Below the pieces are notes generated by a model. That model did no database searches. It saw only the letters and a list, made by a program, of their open reading frames with translations, and was not told where the DNA came from. From Porphyromonas sp. (GTDB lineage: Bacteria > Bacteroidota > Bacteroidia > Bacteroidales > Porphyromonadaceae), in contig JASBZJ010000094.1 in assembly GCA_029983495.1 (NCBI GenBank), positions 1 through 7,686 on the forward strand: a DNA stretch of 7,686 nt, given 5' to 3'. The position numbers and the translations under genes are program-made. This document shows, in pieces, positions 1 to 5,218 of the stretch; positions within the stretch are counted from its first letter, which is position 1; each line of letters begins with the position of its first letter.

Positions 1-69
1 AAGTAGCTCAGTTGGTAGAGCATAACCTTGCCAAGGTTAGGGTCGCGGGTTCGAATCCCGTCTTCCGCT
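1..69 (+). tRNA. tRNA-Gly (anticodon GCC), 5' end cut by the window
   Basis: The first four or so bases of the acceptor stem lie outside the window. What remains folds as a normal tRNA: D stem 6-9 with 18-21, anticodon stem 23-27 with 35-39, anticodon loop 28-34 with GCC at 30-32, T stem 45-49 with 57-61 and T loop TTCGAAT. The 3' acceptor strand CTTCCGC is at 62-68 and the discriminator base T at 69. The CCA end is not encoded, so it would be added after transcription. The GCC anticodon reads the glycine codons GGC and GGU. Confidence 0.97.
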
Positions 70-219
70 CTGTCGTGTCTGTTGTTAGTAAGGTTGTTTG
101 TTCACTCGAATTGAGAGAAAATTGGTTCTGAACATGGTTGTCGTATTGGTTTGTTATGGAATTAATTTCGAGATGAACACCTCCTTCTCGGGATAACAAT
201 TGGTGTTATTCGGAGTGTG

Positions 220-267
220 AAGGATTCCTTTTCCCATTCAAGCTCGGGAAGAGAGAATCCTTTTTTT
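220..267 (+). terminator. Strong rho-independent terminator downstream of the tRNA
   Basis: Bases 220-235 pair with 246-262 as a stem of about 16 pairs with one bulged A at 254. The outer part is AAGGATTC with GAATCCTT, the inner part includes TTTCCC with GGGAAG, and the loop is 236-245. A run of T follows at 261-267. It would end transcription of the tRNA unit and insulate the operon that begins about 45 bases further on. Confidence 0.85.
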
Positions 268-289
268 ATTTCTATTTACGAAACACAAG

Positions 290-317
290 TTTATTTCAGT
301 TTAAAAATGTACCTTTG
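290..317 (+). promoter_or_regulatory. Bacteroidota-type promoter for the ABC/porin operon
   Basis: TACCTTTG at 310-317 matches the known Bacteroidota -7 consensus TAnnTTTG exactly. The -33 element is only weakly matched, with TTTA at 290-293 the best candidate. A transcript starting near 324 would have a short leader before the ATG at 339. The same ten bases TACCTTTGTG recur at 4216-4225. Confidence 0.65.
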
Positions 318-338
318 TGATAGCAATTATAATAGGTC

Positions 339-1277
339 ATGAAATATAATAAGTTTATTTATGTTGTAGCTATTGCTTTAGCATGCCTACTAATAGGTTG
401 TTCGCCAAAAGAGAAAACCGAAAAGCTTACTCTTAAGCTTGGTGCAATGGCTTCGATGGATTACCTTCCCTACGTTATCGCCCAGCAAATGGGTATTTAC
501 GATTCACTAGGCTTAAACCTCGAAATAGTAAAGTTTTTTAGCCCCAACGAGCGGGATGCTGCCCTGCGTGCCGGCGAAATTGATGGCACAATTATCGATT
601 ATTCGGGTGCTGCTATGCAACAAGCAGGGGGTATTGACCTCGCCCTTGTTGTTAAACACGATGGTTTTTTTAAGGTTATGGCAAGTAAAAAAATAGCATC
701 GCTTGCAGAACTCGCAAACAAACAAGTAGCTATAAGTCGCAACACAGTTATTGAGTATGCTTGTGACCAGATGCTTACTTTAGGGAACCTGAATGAACTG
801 GATATACAAAAAGTTGAAGTTAATAAAATCCCTCTTCGGTTAGAAATGCTTCTTTCAAACAAAATTGATGCAGGTATATTCCCCGACCCATTTAGTACTA
901 TTGCTGAACGAAGCGGATTCCATTGCTTAGCCTCAACCACTGATATGCATATTTCGGTTACGGGAACAGCATTTCTACGCAAGGCAATTAATAACAAAGG
1001 AGACGCCATAAAGCGTTTACTCGAAGGGTATAACCGTGGCGTATTATTTATTCGAGAGAGACCTCGAAGCGATTGGGCTCGCTTTTTAATCGAGGATGTA
1101 CAAGTACCAGAACAATTTTCGAAAACCATAGAACTACCAGCCTATACTATGGCCGAGATGCCTAGTGAAGATGATATAAAGCGTACAATTGATTGGCTCC
1201 GTAGCAAACAACTCGTTGACGAAAACTATACTGGAGATAATCTACTCGACAAGCAGTTTATACCTACGAACAACTAA
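339..1277 (+). CDS. ABC transporter substrate-binding lipoprotein, NMT1/SsuA/TauA type
   Basis: The product is 312 residues and starts with a lipoprotein signal: charged MKYNK, a hydrophobic stretch 6-18, and the lipobox LIGC with Cys21 as the lipidated residue. It would be anchored in the cell envelope and capture a small solute for the importer encoded by the next two genes. The body fits the nitrate/sulfonate/taurine binding-protein fold: an opening strand LKLGA (33-37), then the DYLPYVIAQQMGIYDSLGLN block (41-60), the AALRAGEIDG motif (74-83), and the MLLSNKIDAGIFPDPF block (170-185), which corresponds to the family's conserved region before the hinge. The ATG is 15 bases past the expected transcription start. 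The substrate cannot be read from sequence; sulfonates, nitrate and pyrimidine or thiamine precursors all use this family. No riboswitch helps decide. It is the first gene of a four-gene operon. Confidence 0.85.
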   Translation: MKYNKFIYVVAIALACLLIGCSPKEKTEKLTLKLGAMASMDYLPYVIAQQMGIYDSLGLNLEIVKFFSPNERDAALRAGEIDGTIIDYSGAAMQQAGGIDLALVVKHDGFFKVMASKKIASLAELANKQVAISRNTVIEYACDQMLTLGNLNELDIQKVEVNKIPLRLEMLLSNKIDAGIFPDPFSTIAERSGFHCLASTTDMHISVTGTAFLRKAINNKGDAIKRLLEGYNRGVLFIRERPRSDWARFLIEDVQVPEQFSKTIELPAYTMAEMPSEDDIKRTIDWLRSKQLVDENYTGDNLLDKQFIPTNN

Positions 1278-1294
1278 TATTATACCACAAACTT

Positions 1295-1996
1295 GTGGAA
1301 AATTTAGAAGTAACAAACCTATCAATAGGATACAAACACCAAGGAGAATTTTTACCCGCTATTGAAGCAATAAACTTTACATTTAATAGTGGTATACTTG
1401 GGCTTACAGGACCTTCGGGTTGCGGTAAATCAACTTTACTACAGGCCGTAGCTGGAATTCTAAAAAGCGATACAGGTCATGTATCGCTTTTTGGAAATAA
1501 GCCCTCACCCAAAAACAATTCCATCGCTCTCGTTCCTCAACACTTTGCATTATTGCCTTGGAAAAAAGTTTATGGTAATATACTTTTACCTAAACTGTTA
1601 GGAAAGCCTCTATCGAACAATTACACGATTGACGAAATTATTAAAACGCTAGCTATTGATAATCTTTTACAACGGTACCCTGCAGAACTATCGGGTGGAC
1701 AAAAACAACGTGTTGCACTAGCTCGAGCCTTTATTCAACAGCCCGACCTTCTATTACTCGATGAACCCTTTTCGGCTCTTGATGTACATACTGCATTACG
1801 TAGCCGAGAATTATTAAAAGTACTTATTGAAAAGAATAACCCCCCAATTACCATAATTGTAAGCCATAATATTAGTGAACTTACCTACTTATGCGACAGC
1901 ATACTTGTTTTAGGAGGAACCCCAGGAAAGATTCAGTATTATGGGAACAACTTTTCAGAAGATACGCTACAACAACTACTTGATATGCACAATTAA
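1295..1996 (+). CDS. ABC transporter ATP-binding protein, SsuB/TauB-like
   Basis: This 233-residue ATPase powers the importer. All nucleotide-binding motifs are intact: Walker A GPSGCGKST (39-47), Q-loop Gln82, signature LSGGQ (132-136), Walker B LLLLDE (152-157), D-loop SALD (160-163) and switch His191. LLPWKKVYGNI after the Q-loop is typical of the SsuB/TauB/NrtD branch, which agrees with the neighbouring binding protein. The start is GTG at 1295; no in-frame ATG lies nearby, and the first strand begins four residues in, as is usual for the family. The GTG lies in the 3' arm of a small inverted repeat (CCACA at 1285-1289, TGTGG at 1294-1298). The gap to the upstream gene is 17 bases and to the permease 6 bases, so co-transcription and translational coupling are likely. 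Confidence 0.92.
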   Translation: MENLEVTNLSIGYKHQGEFLPAIEAINFTFNSGILGLTGPSGCGKSTLLQAVAGILKSDTGHVSLFGNKPSPKNNSIALVPQHFALLPWKKVYGNILLPKLLGKPLSNNYTIDEIIKTLAIDNLLQRYPAELSGGQKQRVALARAFIQQPDLLLLDEPFSALDVHTALRSRELLKVLIEKNNPPITIIVSHNISELTYLCDSILVLGGTPGKIQYYGNNFSEDTLQQLLDMHN

Positions 1997-2002
1997 AAAA
2001 CA

Positions 2003-2770
2003 ATGCAGCGAACAAAAAGAATTGGCTATAGGTTTATTGTTGGGCTACTAGTACTAAATTTTATTTGGTACATTGCATCGTTGTTATTACCTAAAACGGT
2101 TATTATTTCGCCCATTGCTGTATACAAACATATTCCCAATCTACTACGAGGCGCTATGTTACAGCATCTATTAGCTAGTTTATGGCGACTACTTGTGGGT
2201 ATTGCCATTTCGCTCGTTTTAGGCGTAGCTATAGCATTCTGTATGTTTCGGTTTCATCGGTTCGGTAAAATAACCAGCGCATTTACTTATCTGGCTTATC
2301 CTATACCTAAAATTGCATTACTACCAATAGTAATGCTTATTGCCGGACTAGGTAACATAGGAAAAATTACCATGATTGTGCTTATTCTACTTTTTCAAGT
2401 AATAGTAACAATGCGCGATAGTTTAGGCAAAATTCCCAAGGAACATTTTCTCGTAGCAACATCCTTGGGGGCATCGCATATAAAAATTATCCACCATATA
2501 CTTATTCCCAGTACACTCCCCGATCTTCTTTCCTCTGTACGAGTTGCTATAGGTACTGCTATTTCGGTACTGTTCGTTACCGAAACTTATGGAACAGATC
2601 GTGGAATGGGTTTTTTTATTATTGACTCGTGGATGCGTTTTAACTACTATGATATGTATGGGGGCATAGTTGTTTTAAGTGTTGCCGGCTTTATACTATT
2701 CCTATTAACCGACCTTGCAGAAGGTTGGTTATGCCCCTGGAAAGAAGTTAATAACCAAAAAGGAATTTAA
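2003..2770 (+). CDS. ABC transporter permease, SsuC/TauC-like
   Basis: The 255-residue product is an inner-membrane permease with about six hydrophobic segments (roughly 9-29, 62-82, 95-115, 119-137, 180-200 and 220-240). YPIPKIALLPIVMLIAGLG (99-117) is the block common to SsuC-type permeases. The cytoplasmic coupling (EAA) loop is visible at about 151-169, with ATSLGAS and the closing ILIP; it contacts the ATPase. Only one permease gene is present, so a homodimer with a homodimeric ATPase is expected. The ATG is 6 bases after the ATPase stop, and the porin start follows the stop by 11 bases. No residue appears missing, and the length is normal for the family. Confidence 0.92.
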   Translation: MQRTKRIGYRFIVGLLVLNFIWYIASLLLPKTVIISPIAVYKHIPNLLRGAMLQHLLASLWRLLVGIAISLVLGVAIAFCMFRFHRFGKITSAFTYLAYPIPKIALLPIVMLIAGLGNIGKITMIVLILLFQVIVTMRDSLGKIPKEHFLVATSLGASHIKIIHHILIPSTLPDLLSSVRVAIGTAISVLFVTETYGTDRGMGFFIIDSWMRFNYYDMYGGIVVLSVAGFILFLLTDLAEGWLCPWKEVNNQKGI

Positions 2771-2781
2771 CAATAAGATTT

Positions 2782-3789
2782 ATGATAAAACACACAGCTA
2801 CATTTACTATCGCAGTAATTGCATTACTTTCTGCATTAAACCCCTTGGTTGCTCAGAACCGAGAAACCTTTGCGAAGCGTATACAAATTATGGGGTTCGG
2901 TCAAGTTGGCTACAATGCGCTATTTGACGAACAAAAAGCATCAAACACGTTTAGTGTAAACAAAATTGAACTATTTGCTCGCGCCTCTATTACGCAAAAA
3001 TGGAATATGCAAGCAATTGTGCAGTTCAACTCGCCAGTTATGCTTAAAGAAGCCTTTATGGAGTACGCTTTTATACCCGAATTAAAAGTTCGACTAGGGC
3101 AGTTCAAAACTGCATTAGGACTCGAAAATACAATTCCCCCATTCCTAAATTATCTCATTACAGGGGGAAGTTTACCCACCATTTACTTTGTTGGAGTTGC
3201 AGGCGACCCTCGCTACCACGGAACAACAGGTCGCGACATTGGGTTAGAATTAAATGGGGATTTATTTGGGGGAGTACTCTCGTATCAGTTATCAGCCATG
3301 AATGGTAGGGGTATGAACACATTAAGTGCCATTAATCCTAAACTTTTCGGAGCCTCGTTAACGGTTATGCCCATTAATACACTACGCATTAAAGCATCGT
3401 ACCAAGGTGGGAATGTTAACGCTATGAATAAGAGCGGTACATACACTCGAAACCGTATAAGCGTTGGGGCTGAATGGAAAGGTAAACCTGCTACAATATT
3501 AGCGGAATACTTATGGGGAAAAGATAATAACGATAGCGGGCAAGGAGCTTTGGTTACTGCGGCTATTCATTTACCCAAACGTTTTGATATCCTTCTGGCC
3601 AGCGACTATACAAACACGACCACACACAACGAGGTATTTACCTCTACAATTGGCATACAACGATGGTTCTTTGGAACATGTCGATGGCAACTCGAATACC
3701 AATATCGTCGCCCGTTTGGCAACTCCTCCCTGCTTGATATTCATTCGGCAGGGCACAAACTTGCGGCTCAACTACAGTTCTCGTTCTAA
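2782..3789 (+). CDS. Outer-membrane porin, phosphate-selective porin O/P-like
   Basis: The product is 335 residues with a Sec signal peptide (hydrophobic 8-24, probable cleavage after Ala-Gln at 24-25). The rest is rich in alternating polar/hydrophobic strands and ends in QLQFSF with a C-terminal Phe, the usual mark of outer-membrane beta-barrels. The segment EYAFIPELKVRLGQFKTALG (residues about 94-113) strongly resembles the OprO/OprP porin family, where a strand ending in R-G-Q-F-K is followed by the G-L-E region. It is the last gene of the ABC operon, 11 bases after the permease stop. I infer that it gives the importer's substrate passage through the outer membrane. The family name does not prove phosphate selectivity; the neighbouring transporter is not of the phosphate (Pst) type. 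Confidence 0.8.
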   Translation: MIKHTATFTIAVIALLSALNPLVAQNRETFAKRIQIMGFGQVGYNALFDEQKASNTFSVNKIELFARASITQKWNMQAIVQFNSPVMLKEAFMEYAFIPELKVRLGQFKTALGLENTIPPFLNYLITGGSLPTIYFVGVAGDPRYHGTTGRDIGLELNGDLFGGVLSYQLSAMNGRGMNTLSAINPKLFGASLTVMPINTLRIKASYQGGNVNAMNKSGTYTRNRISVGAEWKGKPATILAEYLWGKDNNDSGQGALVTAAIHLPKRFDILLASDYTNTTTHNEVFTSTIGIQRWFFGTCRWQLEYQYRRPFGNSSLLDIHSAGHKLAAQLQFSF

Positions 3790-3850
3790 GAAGGCATTGC
3801 CGAAAAGCATAGCCCAATACTATTGATGAATATGCTTAATTTATCAGAGA

Positions 3851-3865
3851 ATGATTTTAAATCAT
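3851..3865. repeat. 15-base perfect palindrome, possible operator
   Basis: ATGATTT and AAATCAT flank a central T. A small hairpin-capable ACCA-TC-TGGT follows at 3867-3876. Being AT-rich and 60 bases past the porin stop, it could be a regulator site, part of the operon's mRNA 3' end, or chance. It also lies inside a 20-codon frame. Confidence 0.35.
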
Positions 3866-3900
3866 TACCATCTGGTAAAAGTTTGTAGAAGAAAAATCAA

Positions 3901-3947
3901 GGGGCTGGTTTCCGCAATTGAAGGTCAGCCCCAATTCTCTCATTTTT
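3901..3947 (+). terminator. Probable terminator of the ABC/porin operon
   Basis: GGGGCTG (3901-3907) pairs with CAGCCCC (3926-3932), a GC-rich seven-pair stem with an 18-base loop. The T run (3943-3947) starts ten bases after the stem, which is further than in an ideal rho-independent terminator. Its place about 110 bases past the porin stop supports the role. Confidence 0.6.
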
Positions 3948-3951
3948 AACA

Positions 3952-3986
3952 ATTGACCATACTAAGTAAAGCATATTAAGGTCAAT
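3952..3986. repeat. Inverted repeat ATTGACC / GGTCAAT
   Basis: Seven-base arms at 3952-3958 and 3980-3986 are separated by 21 bases. They lie between the operon terminator and the next promoter. This may be a binding site for a regulator or a weak RNA stem; nothing else identifies it. Confidence 0.3.
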
Positions 3987-4215
3987 ATTGAAGTGCAATT
4001 TTTTGATCAGTATTGAGATATATTCTCCCTTTCTCTTTCAGGAAGGGAAAGATGTATATAGGAGCAACTTTTTCAATACCAAAAGCACCTCCTGACTTCA
4101 TAGGGCTATCCAACAAAAAAAACTTTTCCCTTTACTTGTCGCATAAAAACGAAGAACTCAACACTTCCTCAAAAAACACAAGAAAAAAAACACTCACAAT
4201 TTCCAAAATTAATTA

Positions 4216-4223
4216 TACCTTTG
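4216..4223 (+). promoter_or_regulatory. Bacteroidota -7 promoter element before the broken gene pair
   Basis: TACCTTTG matches TAnnTTTG exactly and is identical, including the next two bases, to the promoter of the ABC operon. No good -33 element is seen. Transcription from about 4230 would give a leader of some 60 bases before the ATG at 4290. A small stem (CAACT 4273-4277, AGTTG 4283-4287) lies right in front of that ATG. Confidence 0.5.
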
Positions 4224-4289
4224 TGTTCACGTTAGGGAGAACCCCTATACAACAGTAAAATAAACAATTAACCAACTAAAGAAGTTGTT

Positions 4290-4530
4290 ATGAATAAAGT
4301 TTCAAAGACAATTATCCATACATTGCTATGGATGGTAGCAACCCTGCTAAGATAGGTTGCACAAAGTCGAACGAGGTAAAAAAGACGTGTACCAAGAGTC
4401 AGACGCCTATGATTTTTCTAAACTCGATTTGAGTTTAGCTGAAAACCCTCAAAACCCATACGACGAATACGGGAATAACGATTCAAACAACAATAAACCA
4501 GATACTCCAAACGTAATTACTAACCCATAA
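4290..4530 (+). pseudogene. Small exported protein, probably a lipoprotein, broken by frameshift(s)
   Basis: From ATG 4290 the frame reads a signal-like start (MNKVSKTIIHTLLWMVATLL) and hits TAG at 4353. Right there a second frame gives ATA GGT TGC (4352-4360), so dropping two bases after CTA restores the lipobox L-I-G-C followed by TKSNEVKK. A third frame then runs from GAC at 4384 to TAA 4528-4530 and encodes a hydrophilic, Asn/Asp/Pro-rich tail (DVYQESDAYDFSKLDLSLAE, ending PNVITNP). The second shift falls at a six-A run (4378-4383), where a seventh A would restore the frame. A single shift near 4350 straight into the last frame also avoids stops but loses the lipobox. Restored length is about 80 residues. 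I do not recognise the family. It stands 11 bases before the broken beta-barrel gene and probably shared its transcript. Confidence 0.65.
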
Positions 4531-4541
4531 CAAAAACTTAT

Positions 4542-5082
4542 ATGAAATCGAAATTTATTATTACACTACTCCTTACCTTATTTGTGGGCTCTATATCACT
4601 CACTGCCCAAGAAAGTAATACAACAAACGAAAAAAAAACTTCCCAAGCATCACGTATCCACCTCGTTCCTGTTTTGTTTGGATAAGAAGCCTTTTACCGA
4701 CTTTGGGAGCATTTCGTACGGTTACCGTATATTTTCTCATACTCCAACATACCTTTCTCTTCGTTTAGGTACAAGTGGCACCAAGGGCTGGAAGCAAATT
4801 AACGATGTTATGGCGTCAATAGGGTTAATTGATGGTCGCATGAGCCAAGGGAAGTTTACACTGCTACCCTATGTTCGCTTTGGGGTTCTTTATCACAAAG
4901 GGATAAAAACTGAACAAGGTACCTCGGCCGACCCTAGTTTTACAAAGCCTGTTATCGATATGGGGGCAACACTTAGGTACAGCTATTTAGAGAACTCGTC
5001 CTGCGGTTTTGAATACAGCTACATGGCTATAAGCGGAATGAGCATGCACCTTGTAGGGTTTGGAATCGACTTCCGCTTCTAA
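4542..5082 (+). pseudogene. Small outer-membrane beta-barrel protein, frameshifted
   Basis: ATG 4542 opens a clear signal peptide (MKSKFIITLLLTLFVGSISL, then TAQ, with cleavage likely before ESNTT), but this frame stops at 4683-4685. The +1-shifted frame continues to TAA 5080-5082. It encodes some 130 residues of beta-barrel type, starting near DKKPFTDFGSISYGYRI, with glycine- and aromatic-rich strands and ending in GIDFRF. Restored length is about 180 residues, fitting an eight-stranded barrel. The shift lies between 4630 and 4685: either at the nine-A run 4630-4638 or near GG at 4680-4681. I favour the latter, because SRIHLVPVLF in the first frame looks like a barrel strand, while the alternative gives a cysteine-containing stretch. 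An open frame that could start at TTG 4582 is only the second half misread. It could be a true pseudogene, a phase-variable gene, or a sequencing error. Confidence 0.7.
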
Positions 5083-5128
5083 ATTTTGCAAGAAAAACCA
5101 TTTACGGAACTTGTGAATGGTGCAATAT

Positions 5129-5171
5129 AAAAATGGTGAACAGGGAATAAATAACCTGCTCACCATTTTTT
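5129..5171. terminator. Bidirectional rho-independent terminator between convergent genes
   Basis: TGGTGA (5134-5139) pairs with TCACCA (5160-5165) and CAGG (5141-5144) with CCTG (5155-5158), with one A-C mismatch between and a ten-base A-rich loop. Five A before the stem (5129-5133) face six T after it (5166-5171), so it works on both strands. It lies 46 bases past the beta-barrel stop on the + strand and 47 bases past the leucine-rich-repeat gene's stop on the - strand. Confidence 0.85.
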
Positions 5172-5218
5172 ACACCTTAATAGTAAGGATTTCCTGTTGG
5201 AAAAGCTCTCCTTAAATC

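Larger units (their letters stand above)
70..338 (+). other. Gene-free, structured spacer between tRNA-Gly and the ABC operon
   Basis: No convincing coding region is visible on either strand. The stretch can form a hairpin at 166-193 (TTTCGAGA with TCTCGGGA, two G-U pairs) and holds the strong terminator at 220-267 and the operon promoter at about 310. The loop of the first hairpin contains GAACACCTCCTT (175-186), which matches the 3' tail of Bacteroidota 16S rRNA from memory. The DNA between the tRNA and the terminator may be just the tRNA's 3' trailer, or a small structured RNA. I see no TPP or other recognisable riboswitch in front of the operon. Confidence 0.6.
3790..4289 (+). other. 500-base gene-poor spacer with inverted repeats
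   Basis: I find no convincing gene here. The stretch holds, in order: a 20-codon open frame at 3826-3888, a 15-base palindrome at 3851-3865, the probable operon terminator at 3901-3947, an inverted repeat at 3952-3986, an imperfect direct repeat of about 13 bases (GTCAATATTGAAG at 3981 and ATCAGTATTGAGA at 4007), A-rich DNA, and a TACCTTTG promoter at 4216. A 68-codon frame from ATG 4052 to 4258 runs through that promoter and looks non-coding. Confidence 0.55.

Noticed and set aside
8..199. 63-residue open frame on the - strand
   Set aside because: It reads through the tRNA in antisense; the ending KTGFEPATLTLARLCSTN is a well-known artefact of translating tRNA genes. The start is a TTG.
70..338. 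TPP or other riboswitch in front of the binding-protein operon
   Set aside because: Sought because some NMT1-type importers carry thiamine precursors, but no THI-box core or other known conserved element is seen, and the terminator-to-ATG distance is too short.
599..1129. 176-residue open frame on the - strand within the binding-protein gene
   Set aside because: Fully inside a confidently identified gene on the other strand, with a composition of a shadow frame and no promoter or family signal.
4013..4258. 81-codon frame (TTG start; inner ATG at 4052 behind a purine-rich stretch)
   Set aside because: Lysine/serine-rich low-complexity product without recognisable features; it runs through the TACCTTTG promoter and repeats. 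A remnant cannot be fully excluded.
4582..5082. 166-residue protein starting at TTG 4582
   Set aside because: The first part (MWALYHSLPKK) is the signal-peptide region of the ATG 4542 frame read out of frame; the real gene is the frameshifted unit 4542-5082.
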